Positions 19,288 through 29,976 of a DNA stretch of 45,484 nucleotides are shown piece by piece. The DNA lies in assembly GCA_902551155.1 (NCBI GenBank), contig CACDBG010000010.1, forward strand, positions 1 through 45,484, written 5' to 3'. Every line of letters starts with the position of its first letter. Position 1 is the first letter of the stretch. Source of the DNA: an uncultured Verrucomicrobiota bacterium (GTDB taxonomy: Bacteria; Verrucomicrobiota; Verrucomicrobiia; Limisphaerales; UBA1100). The translations under genes and the position numbers were made by a program. The notes below the pieces were generated by a model. It searched no databases and was not told the DNA's origin. It was given only the letters and a program-made list of their open reading frames with translations.

Positions 19288-20178
19288 TTGAAAGCTCTTA
19301 TGTTTACCGGACTTTATACCGCACTGGTTACCCCTTTTAAAAAAGGTAGGCTTGATGAGAGTTCTTTAAAGGATTTAATTGATATTCAATTAAAGGCTGG
19401 GGTTGACGGTATTGTTCCTGTTGGAACTACTGGAGAATCTCCGACGGTCGATTTTGAAGAACACGTTCGGATAATCGAATTGGTAGTGTATTATGCAAAG
19501 GGGAAATGTAAAGTCATCGCAGGGAGCGGGGCAAATTCAACGGAGGAGGCAATATATCTCACTAAATCGGCTGAATATGCTGGTGCTGATGCTTCACTCC
19601 AAGTGAGCCCTTATTACAATAAACCTTCACAGGAGGGTCTTTATACTCATTTCAGTGAGATTGCCAAATCCACTAATTTGCCGATTGTCCTCTACAGTAT
19701 ACCGGGGCGGTGTAATGTAGAGATAGGAGTAGATACAGTCGCCCGTTTGGCAGGAGATTGTTCTAACATTGTTTGTATCAAGGAGGCTGGTGGAGATGCA
19801 GACCGTGTAAGTCAGTTGCGATCTGCATTGCCTAAATCTTTTACCATACTCAGTGGCGATGATGCGTTGACATTACCTTTTATGTCCGTCGGCGCGCAAG
19901 GTGTGATTAGTGTTGCCAGCAACCTTCTTCCCAAGCAAGTAGGCAAAATGGTTCATAGTTATCTCAAGGGGGACCATAAGGGGGCACTTAAATTGCATCA
20001 GAAATACTATACGCTATTCAAAGATTTGTTCATTGAAACTAACCCTGTGCCAGTAAAGGCTGCTTTAGCAATAAAAGGACTAGTAAAGGAAGAATACCGT
20101 TTGCCCTTGGTGAAAATACATCCAGCCAATCGTAGTCATCTGCGCCGAACCCTTAAATCGATAGGTTATATTAAGTAA
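19288..20178 (+). CDS. dapA: 4-hydroxy-tetrahydrodipicolinate synthase
   Basis: 'TALVTPF', 'GTTGESPTVD', 'VSPYYNKPSQEGLY', 'LYSIPGRCNVEI', 'CIKEAGGD'. TTG start in the track; ATG at 19300 is an alternative. Confidence 0.96.
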   Translation: MKALMFTGLYTALVTPFKKGRLDESSLKDLIDIQLKAGVDGIVPVGTTGESPTVDFEEHVRIIELVVYYAKGKCKVIAGSGANSTEEAIYLTKSAEYAGADASLQVSPYYNKPSQEGLYTHFSEIAKSTNLPIVLYSIPGRCNVEIGVDTVARLAGDCSNIVCIKEAGGDADRVSQLRSALPKSFTILSGDDALTLPFMSVGAQGVISVASNLLPKQVGKMVHSYLKGDHKGALKLHQKYYTLFKDLFIETNPVPVKAALAIKGLVKEEYRLPLVKIHPANRSHLRRTLKSIGYIK

Positions 20179-20182
20179 AGTT

Positions 20183-20911
20183 ATGAAGGTTATTATCCAT
20201 GGTTCCAAGGGCCGTATGGGGCAAATGTTGATTAGTTGTGGTGAAAAAATGGAGGGGATAGAGGTTGTCGCTGAGGTAGATCAGGGGGATGACCTTGGGG
20301 CTATAATAGGCGACTGCGATGTGGTTATTGATTTCAGTTTGCATGGGGCGACTGGCTCTTGTGCTGCCATTTGCGCCAAAAACGGAAAGGCTCTTGTTAT
20401 TGGCACTACGGGGCATACTGATGAAGAAAAAGCATCGATTTTAGCTCATCAGAAAACCATTGCTGTTGTCTGGGCAAGCAACTATTCCACCGGAGTAAAT
20501 ACGCTTTTTTGGCTAACGCGAAAAGCTGCAGAAATCCTGGGTAGTGACTATGATCTTGAGGTAGTTGAAATGCATCATCGGCATAAAGTAGATGCTCCTA
20601 GCGGTACTGCTGCTACGCTTGGTGAAATACTTTTGGAAGTGCGTAATCAGCAAAACAGTGCTCTTCGGCATGGACGTGAAGGGATCGTGGGAGCGCGAAC
20701 TGATGAGGAAGTTGGTATGCATAGTTTGCGTGGAGGTGATGTCGTTGGAGATCATACCGTGATTTATGCCGGTGCTGGTGAAAGGCTTGAGCTTACTCAT
20801 AAAGCCGCTAGTAGGGAAACGTTCGCCAATGGGGCTTTGCGCGCTGCTCAATGGGTCAATGGCAAAGAGCCGGGGCTTTACAGCATGCAAGACGTATTGG
20901 GCTTGGAATGA
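20183..20911 (+). CDS. dapB: 4-hydroxy-tetrahydrodipicolinate reductase
   Basis: 'IHGSKGRMGQML', 'VVEMHHRHKVDAPSGTA', 'GREGIVGAR'. Confidence 0.96.
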   Translation: MKVIIHGSKGRMGQMLISCGEKMEGIEVVAEVDQGDDLGAIIGDCDVVIDFSLHGATGSCAAICAKNGKALVIGTTGHTDEEKASILAHQKTIAVVWASNYSTGVNTLFWLTRKAAEILGSDYDLEVVEMHHRHKVDAPSGTAATLGEILLEVRNQQNSALRHGREGIVGARTDEEVGMHSLRGGDVVGDHTVIYAGAGERLELTHKAASRETFANGALRAAQWVNGKEPGLYSMQDVLGLE

Positions 20912-21399
20912 TGTCAGTCTATATCTCGCTTGGATCCAATCTAGGTGATTCGGTTTTCACTTTAGAACGTGCTTTTGTGGAATTGCAAAAGCTTTCGGTT
21001 AGGCCTATTCAGAAATCCTCTTTGTGGCGTAGTACACCTGTTGATTGTCCGCCGGGGTCTCCAGATTTCGTTAACGCAGCTGCTAGTCTGGAGCCACTGC
21101 AGGAAGAAACGCCCGAATCCTTGATTATCAAACTGCAAGCATTAGAGGATAAGTTTGGGCGAATCCCGAAGGAAGTACTCAACGAACCACGTCCGTTGGA
21201 TTTGGACATTATTGCCTTTGGTGAGGAGATTCGTGAAACCACACAACTAACTCTCCCGCATCCGCGCTGGGATCAGCGCCAGTTTGTCCTTGGGCCATTA
21301 AGTGAAATCGCACCAGAAGCGATTTTGCCGGGGCAAACAATGCCGGTGATTCAACTACTCTTAGGGTTGGACGCAAAGGAAGATCTTGCTCGCCTTTAA
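20908..21399 (+). CDS. folK: 2-amino-4-hydroxy-6-hydroxymethyldihydropteridine diphosphokinase
   Basis: 'VYISLGSNLGDS', 'FGRIPKEVLNEPRPLDLDII', 'LPHPRWDQRQFVLGPLSEIAP'. The track's 20851 start is too far upstream; ATG at 20908 overlaps the dapB stop. Confidence 0.93.
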   Translation: MMSVYISLGSNLGDSVFTLERAFVELQKLSVRPIQKSSLWRSTPVDCPPGSPDFVNAAASLEPLQEETPESLIIKLQALEDKFGRIPKEVLNEPRPLDLDIIAFGEEIRETTQLTLPHPRWDQRQFVLGPLSEIAPEAILPGQTMPVIQLLLGLDAKEDLARL

Positions 21400-21429
21400 G
21401 CTTTCCTCGTCACACACAAGATCTAAACT

Positions 21430-22674
21430 TTGGGCATGTCAGACAATAATACGCCTCAACCTCGGCGTTGGTTTCAGGCCCTAGGTCCGGGCCTTATTAC
21501 AGCTTGTGTGGTCATTGGTCCGGGTAGCATTCTCACCAGCTCCAAGGTAGGTGCCAGTCAGGGCTATGGTATGAGTTGGGTGGTTGTCACCGCAGTGGTT
21601 TTTATGATGACTTTCACCATGATGGCTTCTCGTTTAGGAGTGGTGGCTGAGGAATCCCCGGGAAAAATACTAACTGATAGCGCTGGAAGATGGCTTGCGG
21701 TTCTTATTGGGTTATCAGTTTTTTTTATTGCCTCAGCATTTCAGTTTGGCAACAACCTTGGAGTACATACGGCCTTTAATGCCTACATAAAATTTGATTG
21801 GATCGTTGTCATTTTCAACGCCGCAGCGATTGCTTTTTTGTTTTTGTTCAAAAATCTCTATAAGGCGCTCGAAAAATTAATGATGGGGTTTGTTGGGCTG
21901 ATGTTGTTGGCGTTTGCCGCGAATTTGATTTTTGCTAAACCAGATTTGATTGAATGGGCAAAAGGGTTTGTTCCAGGAGCCCAAACCGAATTGGATATTA
22001 CCGTTCTTGGTCTGGTGGGAACTACCTTTGTAATTGCTGCTGCATATTTTCAGATTTATCTCGTTCGTCAGAAGAATATAGAACGCGAGGACTTGCCCGC
22101 CAGCTTGGTGGACTCCCGAGTGGGTGCATGCCTAATGGCGTTGATCACCCTGATGATTATGGGTACGGCTGCATCGGTGCTCCGTGGTAAGGAATTAGCT
22201 GATGCGGGTGCGGTGGCAACGCAATTAGAGCCCTTATTCGGGAGTTGGGGTAAGGGGCTTTTTTGTCTGGGATTATTTTCCGCTGCGTATTCCTCATTTC
22301 TCATCAACTCAATGATTGGAGGTTTTGTGTTGTCTGATGGTCTGGGTTTAGGCAGTGATCCGGAAGATAAATGGACGCGCTATATGACAACGGTGGTTTT
22401 GCTCACAGGTATGGGTGTAGCTTTGTATGTTATTAATACTGGGGCGAAGCCCGTAGCGGCAATCGTGATGGCTCAGGCTGTCACTGTTATCGCCGGGCCA
22501 CTCATGGCTGGTGTGTTATTGTGGTTGTGTAATCGCAAGGATTTGATGGGCGAGGATCGAAATACTCCACTTATGAATGCATTAGGCGGAGTGGGTTTTG
22601 TCCTACTCCTGGCCATGGCGTGGTATACTGCTACTGCTAAGGTATGGCCTAAAGTTAGTGATTGGCTGGGTTAA
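21430..22674 (+). CDS. NRAMP-family divalent metal transporter
   Basis: 'LGPGLITACVVIGPGSILTSSKVGASQGYGMSW', about 11 TM segments. Confidence 0.85.
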   Translation: MGMSDNNTPQPRRWFQALGPGLITACVVIGPGSILTSSKVGASQGYGMSWVVVTAVVFMMTFTMMASRLGVVAEESPGKILTDSAGRWLAVLIGLSVFFIASAFQFGNNLGVHTAFNAYIKFDWIVVIFNAAAIAFLFLFKNLYKALEKLMMGFVGLMLLAFAANLIFAKPDLIEWAKGFVPGAQTELDITVLGLVGTTFVIAAAYFQIYLVRQKNIEREDLPASLVDSRVGACLMALITLMIMGTAASVLRGKELADAGAVATQLEPLFGSWGKGLFCLGLFSAAYSSFLINSMIGGFVLSDGLGLGSDPEDKWTRYMTTVVLLTGMGVALYVINTGAKPVAAIVMAQAVTVIAGPLMAGVLLWLCNRKDLMGEDRNTPLMNALGGVGFVLLLAMAWYTATAKVWPKVSDWLG

Positions 22675-22698
22675 TCCAAGTTTCGTCTTGTAGGTGCT

Positions 22699-23484
22699 TT
22701 GACTTTAAGGGAAAGGTGGGCTGTGCCCTCTGAAAAAATCACATCAGAAATCATTTGTAATATGAAGGGCCACGAGAAAATTGTGGCTTTGACGGCTTAT
22801 GATTATGGGATGGCTCAACTTCTTGATCGATGTGATGTGCCATTATTGTTGGTTGGCGATTCACTTGGGATGGTAGTTTTGGGATTGCCAGATACGACCG
22901 GTGTAACAATGGAGGATATGGTCCATCACACCCGAGCAGTATCCCGGGCAAAAACCAATGCATTACGTGTAGCGGATTTACCATACGGGAGTTATGAAAG
23001 CTCTGCTGATGCTGTTCAGAATGCAAAAAGATTGGCTGCCACAGGTGCCGAGGCAGTTAAGGCTGAAGGTGGTGTGGCTATTTCCAAGCAGGTTAGGTCT
23101 ATTATTCAGGAGGGGATTCCCTTTCTTGGACATCTGGGTATGCTGCCCCAAAAGGTAAAAGAAGAGGGGGGGTACAGGCTTAAGGGTAAGAATGCTAATG
23201 AAAAAAAAGCATTATTCGAGGATGCTGAAGCACTGGTCGATGCAGGAGCTTTTGCTATAGTCTTGGAATTAGTTGAAGCAGAAACAGCTGGCGAATTGAC
23301 AAAAAAACTGCCTATACCGACCATAGGGATTGGATCGGGTAATGAATGTGATGGACAGATTTTAGTTACCACCGACCTATGGTCAACCTCACCCAATTAT
23401 ATACCCAAACACGTTCAGTCTAATTTACAGGTTCGTGTGGAAATGGAGAATTCGGTGAAGGGTTGGATGGATTCTTTAAAATGA
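22699..23484 (+). CDS. panB: 3-methyl-2-oxobutanoate hydroxymethyltransferase
   Basis: 'IVALTAYDYGMAQLLDRCDVPLLLVGDSLGMVVLG', 'GIPFLGHLGMLPQ', 'IPTIGIGSGNECDGQILVTTDL'. Confidence 0.93.
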   Translation: MTLRERWAVPSEKITSEIICNMKGHEKIVALTAYDYGMAQLLDRCDVPLLLVGDSLGMVVLGLPDTTGVTMEDMVHHTRAVSRAKTNALRVADLPYGSYESSADAVQNAKRLAATGAEAVKAEGGVAISKQVRSIIQEGIPFLGHLGMLPQKVKEEGGYRLKGKNANEKKALFEDAEALVDAGAFAIVLELVEAETAGELTKKLPIPTIGIGSGNECDGQILVTTDLWSTSPNYIPKHVQSNLQVRVEMENSVKGWMDSLK

Positions 23485-23936
23485 GCAAACAGTTAACACA
23501 TATTGGCAATAAAGGTGAGGCCCGGATGGTGGATGTCTCTGACAAGCCCGTGCAACAACGTATAGCTGTCGCTCAAGGTGAGGTTCGGTTATCTCCTGAT
23601 ACCATACAACTCATTCAGAATGATGAAATTGGCAAAGGCAATGTTTTAGCTACGGCAAGAATTGCGGGCATTCAGGCAGCTAAGAGCACGGCCGATTTGA
23701 TTCCTATGTGCCACCCGCTTCCCATTAATCATTGTGAAATTGAATTCGAGTTCCCCGAGGCAGGAGATTCGATTGCAATTACATCTACCGTGAAGGTTAA
23801 CGCTCAGACAGGAGTGGAGATGGAGGCATTAACAGCTACGAATTTAGCGGCTTTGACGATCTATGATATGTGCAAAGCGGTTGATAAAAATATGTCTATT
23901 ACAAATTTGAGATTGGTGTCTAAAACAAAATCATGA
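23481..23936 (+). CDS. moaC: Cyclic pyranopterin monophosphate synthase accessory protein
   Basis: 'LTHIGNKGEARMVDVSDKP', 'STADLIPMCHPLPI', 'TGVEMEALTATNLAALTIYDMCKAVDK'. Start ATG at 23481; the track starts at 23463. Confidence 0.95.
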   Translation: MSKQLTHIGNKGEARMVDVSDKPVQQRIAVAQGEVRLSPDTIQLIQNDEIGKGNVLATARIAGIQAAKSTADLIPMCHPLPINHCEIEFEFPEAGDSIAITSTVKVNAQTGVEMEALTATNLAALTIYDMCKAVDKNMSITNLRLVSKTKS

Positions 23937-24415
23937 AGATTCAAGTAGGAATAATTACAGTATCTGACCGTGCATCTGCAGGCCAGTACGAGGATTTCGG
24001 CGGTCCGCTGGTGGCCGAGGCGGCCGACGGTTATGGGTGGTTGGTGGTTGCCGAAACAGTTGTGCCGGATGACAAGGAGCAGATTCAAAGGGCTATTCGA
24101 GAGCAGATCGCCAAAGGTGCACATTTGATTTTAACCACGGGAGGAACCGGGGTGGCTCCTAGAGATATGACTCCTGAAGCTGTTAAGGAAATAGCAGACC
24201 GTGAGTTGCCAGGTTTTGGTGAAGTAATGCGGATGGAATCCATGAAGATTACTAAAAATGCGATTCTCTCGCGCAATATGGCAGCTGCAGTGGGTAATTC
24301 ATTGGTAATATGTCTTCCCGGAAAACCCAAAGGGGCAGTGGAGTGTCTTGGGTTTGTGGTTGGGGCAATTCCTCATTGTGTGGAGGTGGTAGCCGGAGTG
24401 CCAACCAGTTGTTGA
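23933..24415 (+). CDS. Molybdenum cofactor biosynthesis MogA/MoaB family
   Basis: 'GIITVSDRASAGQYEDFGGP', 'LILTTGGTGVAPRDMTPEA', 'LPGKPKGAVECL'. Confidence 0.93.
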   Translation: MKIQVGIITVSDRASAGQYEDFGGPLVAEAADGYGWLVVAETVVPDDKEQIQRAIREQIAKGAHLILTTGGTGVAPRDMTPEAVKEIADRELPGFGEVMRMESMKITKNAILSRNMAAAVGNSLVICLPGKPKGAVECLGFVVGAIPHCVEVVAGVPTSC

Positions 24416-25320
24416 TGTCTGAAACCGGAATCCAGTTTTTCAATCGTTATACCAGTCAGATTGAGACTGAGAGTATTTACGGTGAATATTGGTTGAAGTT
24501 TTCCCTCTATAACCCATTTGGAAAACTGGGGCTTCACACGATGGTAAAGCGAGCTTGTTTCGCTCATTGGTATGGTTCAAGGATGAGCAGCTCAAAGAGT
24601 AGGGACAGAATTAAGCCCTTTATTGAAAAGTTTGGCATTAATGAAGAGGAGCACGTGAAAGAGGTTAGTCAATATACTTCATTCAATGATTTTTTCCACC
24701 GCAAGCTGAACCCAGAGGCGCGTGCGGTACATGGGGCTGAAGGCTCAGTGGTTTTTCCGGCTGACGGCCGTCATCTTGGTTTTGCCAAGGCCTCTGACGT
24801 GGAAGGGGTTTTTGTAAAGGGGCAAAAGTTTAATCTGGAGTGCCTATTGGGTAATTCCGATCTGTCGGCCCGTTATGCCGACGGGGCTGCGGTGTTTTCG
24901 CGGTTGTGCCCGGTTGATTATCACAGGTTTCATTTTCCGGTTGCTGGGGTGCCGGGTAATACACGGCTCATTAATGGACATCTGTGCTCCGTGAACCCGC
25001 TGGCATTACGGGATCGCCTTGCTATTCTTTGGGAAAATAAGCGATATGTAACAGAAATTGAAACCGAAAGATGGGGGAGGGTGCTGATGCTGGAAATTGG
25101 GGCGACCAATGTGGGCAGTGTGAATCTCACTTACGTCCCAACGCGGTCAGTCAAGAAGGGGGAAGAGAAGGGATACTTTGCTTTTGGTGGGTCTGCGACT
25201 TTTACAATCTTTGAACCGGGTCGGGTGAAACTGGCCGATGATTTACTGGAGCAATCTGCGCAGCAACGAGAATTATACGCCAAGATGGGTGATTATATGG
25301 GTGAGTTTATTGCTAAATAA
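24415..25320 (+). CDS. psd: Phosphatidylserine decarboxylase
   Basis: 'FNDFFHRKLNPEAR', 'PADGRHLGF', 'LCPVDYHRFHFPVAG', 'EIGATNVGSV', cleavage region 'GYFAFGGSATF'. ATG at 24415 overlaps the previous stop (tgatg). Confidence 0.93.
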   Translation: MSETGIQFFNRYTSQIETESIYGEYWLKFSLYNPFGKLGLHTMVKRACFAHWYGSRMSSSKSRDRIKPFIEKFGINEEEHVKEVSQYTSFNDFFHRKLNPEARAVHGAEGSVVFPADGRHLGFAKASDVEGVFVKGQKFNLECLLGNSDLSARYADGAAVFSRLCPVDYHRFHFPVAGVPGNTRLINGHLCSVNPLALRDRLAILWENKRYVTEIETERWGRVLMLEIGATNVGSVNLTYVPTRSVKKGEEKGYFAFGGSATFTIFEPGRVKLADDLLEQSAQQRELYAKMGDYMGEFIAK

Positions 25321-25392
25321 TGCCCGGCACCGTGCTGAACGACTCTTTCAGAGAAGCAATGAGATTTGATGCAGCTTAAGCTTAACCCGCGC

Positions 25393-25596
25393 CTAAGGGC
25401 AAACGGGACACGGAGGGCATTCCTCACATTTTGAGCAGGGGGGGCAGAAACCGCCCTCTATTGAGGCATTAGCATTGTTGCTGGCGTGAGTGTTGTTGTT
25501 CTTCCCAAAACGATCACGGATCTGATCGGCCATAATGACGCCGCTCAAAATTACTATTGCTGAGGCGATAGCAATTGTAATTTTTTTACTCTTCAT
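25393..25596 (-). CDS. Small secreted/membrane-anchored cysteine-rich peptide (67 aa)
   Basis: MKSKKITIAIASAIVILSGVIMADQIRDRFGKNNNTHASNNANASIEGGFCPPCSKCEECPPCPVCP. The track ORF extends to 25626, but ATG at 25596 begins a signal/TM segment. Confidence 0.6.
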   Translation of the reverse strand: MKSKKITIAIASAIVILSGVIMADQIRDRFGKNNNTHASNNANASIEGGFCPPCSKCEECPPCPVCP

Positions 25597-25758
25597 GGTG
25601 TGAATTTTAAGTAATAAACGGACCAACGCAAGGCCTGTTTTCCCTGATTCAACCTATGTTATTAATCGTCTTTTCGAGCACGGGGCTGGCAACTTCAGCA
25701 GAGGGTGAACGCCCTATCAACGCCGCACATATCAAGACGATTTGCTTTGATGGAATCA

Positions 25759-26631
25759 TTACGCATATTTAGCCAGAATAGGAGCAAGTGCCTTTTTAGT
25801 TTTCGCTGGCCACACTTTCTTATCTGTCATGATGGCATTCTCCAAGGCACTATGGCAGGGCCAATCTTTAGGGGTCTTGGGAATGCGGCTAATCACATCA
25901 GTTAGCACTTTTTTGGCTGTGGCAGCATTTCGGTTTAGATTTTCAACCACCATTTCAACTGTCACGTGTTCTTCATCGGCCTTCCAGCAATCATAATCGG
26001 TAATCATCGCAATTGTCGCATAGGCAATTTCCGCTTCACGCGCACACTTGGCCTCTCCGAGATTGGTCATGCCGATCACGTCATATTTGAGTTTATGGTT
26101 GGTGAGGGATTCAGCGCGGGTGCTGAAGGCGGGGCCTTCCATATTTACGTAGGTGCCACCATTATGCACGCGCACTTTTTTGTGCTTTGCGCTTTTTAAT
26201 ATTAGTTGGCGTAACTCTTCACAGATAGGATCAGCAAAGGCGATATGGCCAACTATGCCATTGCCAAAAAAGGTGTGATTTGCTGATTGTTTGGTGCGGT
26301 CTAGAAATTGGTCAACCAGCACAATATCACAGGGCCGGTAACGTTTTTGCAATGACCCCACAGCACTAATACTGATAATCCATTCCACCCCTAGTTTTTT
26401 CATCGCCCAGATATTGGCTCGACAGTTTAGTTCACTGGGCATAATCCGGTGGCCTCGTCCATGGCGAGGAAGGAAAACGACTTCGCGTCCTGCGAGTGTT
26501 CCAGTCAGAAGTTGATCCGAGGGGCTGCCAAATGGGGTCTTTAGGGTTCGCCATCTTTTGTTTTTGAATCCTTCGATTTGGTAAAGTCCGCTACCTCCGA
26601 TGATGCCGATACGATGTGATGTGCTGGCCAT
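25759..26631 (-). CDS. mtnP: S-methyl-5'-thioadenosine phosphorylase
   Basis: 'IGIIGGSGLYQIEG', 'FLPRHGRGHRIMPSELNCRANIWAMK', 'NMEGPAFSTRAES', 'GMTNLGEAKCAREAEI'. Confidence 0.93.
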   Translation of the reverse strand: MASTSHRIGIIGGSGLYQIEGFKNKRWRTLKTPFGSPSDQLLTGTLAGREVVFLPRHGRGHRIMPSELNCRANIWAMKKLGVEWIISISAVGSLQKRYRPCDIVLVDQFLDRTKQSANHTFFGNGIVGHIAFADPICEELRQLILKSAKHKKVRVHNGGTYVNMEGPAFSTRAESLTNHKLKYDVIGMTNLGEAKCAREAEIAYATIAMITDYDCWKADEEHVTVEMVVENLNRNAATAKKVLTDVISRIPKTPKDWPCHSALENAIMTDKKVWPAKTKKALAPILAKYA

Positions 26632-26749
26632 GTGTTTTTTATTCGCCTAGAGGTTCGCTTTGGGGTTAGTTTGCGTTGTTCCCGTGCGATGCCACAAGGC
26701 TGGGCCCATCGTGGGCGAGGGCTTTCCGGTGAGCAAGAGGATTTCATTC

Positions 26750-28057
26750 ATGTCTGAAGATCACGATCAAAATTTAAGTTCTGAATCAGTTTTAGCGGTT
26801 ATACTGGGTGGTGGCCGGGGGGCACGACTCTTTCCCTTGACCCGTGAACGTGCTAAGCCGGCGGTTCCTTTGGCGGGTAAATACAGGTTGGTGGATATTC
26901 CGATTTCAAATTGTATAAACGCCGGTATCAAGAGAATGTATCTTCTGACTCAGTTTAATTCCGCGTCTCTGCATCGGCATGTGTCCCAATCATATAAGTT
27001 TGATCACTTTACCCACGGTTTTGTTGAAGTTTTGGCAGCGGAGCAGACTTTATCTGATTCCTCGTGGTTTCAGGGCACGGCTGATGCAGTTCGACAGCAC
27101 TTGGGACATTTTTTAAACCACCGGTTTGATTACTTCCTCATTTTGAGTGGAGATCAGTTATACAACATGGATTTTCGGCGGGTGCTTGACCAGCATATAA
27201 AGAATAAAGCTGAGCTAACGGTAGCTACAATTCCCGTTAGTCGTAGTGCTGCCTCGGATTTTGGTATTATGCAAATCGATGAGACCCGGCAAATCCGTGA
27301 GTTTGTCGAGAAACCAAAAGATCATCATGTCATAGACTCGCTTCGAATCCCTAGTCAGACCCGGGAGGATCTTGGTTTAGGTGATGATAATGATCAGTAT
27401 TTGGCCTCAATGGGTATTTATGTTTTTAACCGATCTGTGATGCTCGATTTTCTGGATAGTGAACATATTGATTTCGGCAAACATATTATTCCTGAGGCCA
27501 TTAAAAAGTGTCGGGCTTTTTCCTATGTGTATCAAGGCTACTGGGAGGATGTGGGGACTATTCGGACATTCTTTGAATCAAATCTGGATGCTGCCAGTGA
27601 ATTGCCAAAATTCAATTTCTTTGACATGGAGGCACCTATTTTTACGCGCCCGCGTTTCTTGCCTGGAAGTAAGATCAACGGGGCTGCTATTGACCATGCT
27701 GTTTTGAGTGATGGTTGTATAATTAGTCGTGCTCAAATTAGTGACAGTATCGTTGGAGTTCGAAGTGTGGTGGGCGATGGCACAATGATTCAACGTGTGG
27801 TGATGATGGGAGCTGATTATTACGAGGCTGACAGTTCAATTAGTCATAATATTACCCAGAATAGACCTCCAATAGGTATTGGGAGTAATACCCGTATTCA
27901 GAATGCTATTATTGATAAGAATGCGCGGATTGGAAATAACTGTGTTGTGAGTCCAGCAGGTAAGGAAGAGAATATGGATGGGGAGGGCTTTTATGTTCGA
28001 GATGGAATAGTGATTATACCCAAGAATGCCGTTATTCCTGATAATACAGTTATATAG
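26750..28057 (+). CDS. glgC: Glucose-1-phosphate adenylyltransferase
   Basis: '[44 protein letters not shown]', '[13 protein letters not shown]', left-handed beta-helix C-terminus. ATG at 26750 is preferred over the track start. Confidence 0.94.
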   Translation: MSEDHDQNLSSESVLAVILGGGRGARLFPLTRERAKPAVPLAGKYRLVDIPISNCINAGIKRMYLLTQFNSASLHRHVSQSYKFDHFTHGFVEVLAAEQTLSDSSWFQGTADAVRQHLGHFLNHRFDYFLILSGDQLYNMDFRRVLDQHIKNKAELTVATIPVSRSAASDFGIMQIDETRQIREFVEKPKDHHVIDSLRIPSQTREDLGLGDDNDQYLASMGIYVFNRSVMLDFLDSEHIDFGKHIIPEAIKKCRAFSYVYQGYWEDVGTIRTFFESNLDAASELPKFNFFDMEAPIFTRPRFLPGSKINGAAIDHAVLSDGCIISRAQISDSIVGVRSVVGDGTMIQRVVMMGADYYEADSSISHNITQNRPPIGIGSNTRIQNAIIDKNARIGNNCVVSPAGKEENMDGEGFYVRDGIVIIPKNAVIPDNTVI

Positions 28058-28059
28058 TT

Positions 28060-29976
28060 ATGGGGGATATTTATGAGATTCGCACTCGTGGGAATGGCCC
28101 CGTGGGCCAACTTCCTCTAACTGAGGATCAGTTGCGGGAAGCTCCCAGTGGGGATTTATTCGGACTTACTCAAAGTGCTGGTATGGGGTGGGATCCTGCT
28201 AAATTGAATGGAGATTCATATCTCATACTGAATACCCATGGAGGGGTGCGTGCTCCAGATGGAACGCCAATTGCATTAGGTTATCATACCGGACACTGGG
28301 AAATTGGTTTGCAGGTTCAAGAGGCGGCAAACCACTTAAAGGCCGCGGGAAAAGTTCCATTTGCCGCCCATTGTTCAGATCCATGTGACGGGCGGACTCA
28401 AGGAACGGAAGGTATGTTTGATAGCCTTCCTTTTCGCAATGATGCAGCGATTGTGATGCGTCGCCAAATTCGTTCTTTGCCGACTCGCAAAGGGGTGATT
28501 GGAATTGCTACTTGTGACAAAGGATTGCCTGCGATGATGATGGCCCTGGCTGGTTCGGGAAAATTGCCGGCCGTGCTTGTGCCAGGAGGGGTAACTTTGC
28601 CTTCAAAAGGCGGAGAGGATGCGGGAACGGTTCAGACTATAGGAGTGCGTTTTACGCATGGATTGATATCACGTGATGAAGCTGCAACGTTAGGATGTAA
28701 AGCATGTGGGTCACCTGGTGGGGGGTGTCAGTTTTTGGGGACGGCTGCAACCTCACAAGTGGTTGGCGAAGCCTTGGGTTTATCCCCCATTCATTCGGCT
28801 TTAGCTCCCTCAGGAGCTGCTGTATGGCTTGAATTGGCATCAAGAGCCGCAGATCTGATCGTGAAGATGGAGGCCCGTGGTACTGGGGTTAATCAGATTC
28901 TCACCGATTCAGCAATTCGTAATGCGATGGTTGTTCATGCTGCTTTTGGAGGCAGCACTAATTTGCTTTTGCATATACCCGCTATTGCACATGCAGCTGG
29001 GTTGAAAAGACCAACGGTCGCTGATTGGCAGGATGTTAATGCGAATGTTCCACGCTTAGTAAGTGTGCTTCCTAATGGACCAGAAATGCATCCAACTGTG
29101 AACGTATTTTTAGCAGGAGGAGTTCCTGAAGTGATGTTACATTTGCGTAAGCTTCAGTTACTGGACACTAATTTAATGACAGTTGAGGGGCAAACGTGGG
29201 ATGAACTTTTAAATGAATGGGAAGGGTCTGAAAGGCGAATAAATTTTAGAAGGATTCTTAAAGAGCAGGAGGGGGTAGACCCGGATGAGGTTATAATGGA
29301 TCCGAATAGGGCCCGTGAAAGAGGGTTGACCAGTACAGTGACTTTTCCTTCCGGAAATATTGCCCCTGAAGGTGCTGTTATTAAGAGTACAGCGATTGAT
29401 CCATCAGTGGTCGGTGAAGATGGGGTGTACCGGATGAAGGGGCCGGCTAAAGTATTTTCCAGTGAGAAGCTGGCAATCGCAGCGATTAAGTCTGATAAAA
29501 TTATGGCGGGTGATGTAATGGTGCTCGCTGGGATCGGCCCGATGGGGACAGGCATGGAGGAAATTTATCAGGTAACTTCAGCCCTAAAGTTTCTGCCCTT
29601 TGGTAAGGATGTAGCCGTAGTAACCGATGGCCGTTTTTCGGGAGTTTCTACCGGGGCATGTATTGGCCACGTTGGGCCTGAAGGGTTGGCTGGCGGCCCA
29701 ATTGGAAAAATTCAGGATGGAGACATCATTCAAATTGAGATTAATCAAAACACAAATCAAGGGAGGCTGGATTTAATTGGAGGTGAAGGGGAGGAGCTTT
29801 CCCTGCAAAAAGGAGCTCTATTGCTTGAGTCTCGTAAATTAAGGGATGATTTAGCTCCTCATCCACTACTGCCGGAAGAGACCCGTTTATGGGCGGCCTT
29901 ACAGGCTCAAAGTGGTGGCACTTGGGGGGGGTGTATCTACGATGTAGGCCAAATAGTTAATTCATTGAAAGATTAA
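28060..29976 (+). CDS. IlvD/Edd-family dehydratase of YjhG/YagF (D-xylonate dehydratase-like) type
   Basis: '[27 protein letters not shown]', '[13 protein letters not shown]', '[30 protein letters not shown]', '[21 protein letters not shown]'. Confidence 0.87.
   Translation: MGDIYEIRTRGNGPVGQLPLTEDQLREAPSGDLFGLTQSAGMGWDPAKLNGDSYLILNTHGGVRAPDGTPIALGYHTGHWEIGLQVQEAANHLKAAGKVPFAAHCSDPCDGRTQGTEGMFDSLPFRNDAAIVMRRQIRSLPTRKGVIGIATCDKGLPAMMMALAGSGKLPAVLVPGGVTLPSKGGEDAGTVQTIGVRFTHGLISRDEAATLGCKACGSPGGGCQFLGTAATSQVVGEALGLSPIHSALAPSGAAVWLELASRAADLIVKMEARGTGVNQILTDSAIRNAMVVHAAFGGSTNLLLHIPAIAHAAGLKRPTVADWQDVNANVPRLVSVLPNGPEMHPTVNVFLAGGVPEVMLHLRKLQLLDTNLMTVEGQTWDELLNEWEGSERRINFRRILKEQEGVDPDEVIMDPNRARERGLTSTVTFPSGNIAPEGAVIKSTAIDPSVVGEDGVYRMKGPAKVFSSEKLAIAAIKSDKIMAGDVMVLAGIGPMGTGMEEIYQVTSALKFLPFGKDVAVVTDGRFSGVSTGACIGHVGPEGLAGGPIGKIQDGDIIQIEINQNTNQGRLDLIGGEGEELSLQKGALLLESRKLRDDLAPHPLLPEETRLWAALQAQSGGTWGGCIYDVGQIVNSLKD

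Noticed and set aside
25185-25205. Atypical GGS rather than LGST processing motif in phosphatidylserine decarboxylase
   Set aside because: FGGS-type cleavage sites occur in known PSD subfamilies; not unusual enough.
29154-29555. 133-aa minus-strand ORF inside the YjhG-like dehydratase
   Set aside because: Antisense to a conserved catalytic gene; no start context or recognisable domain.
29922-29935. G-run near the 3' end of the dehydratase as a second frameshift site
   Set aside because: The reading frame continues correctly through it ([16 protein letters not shown]).
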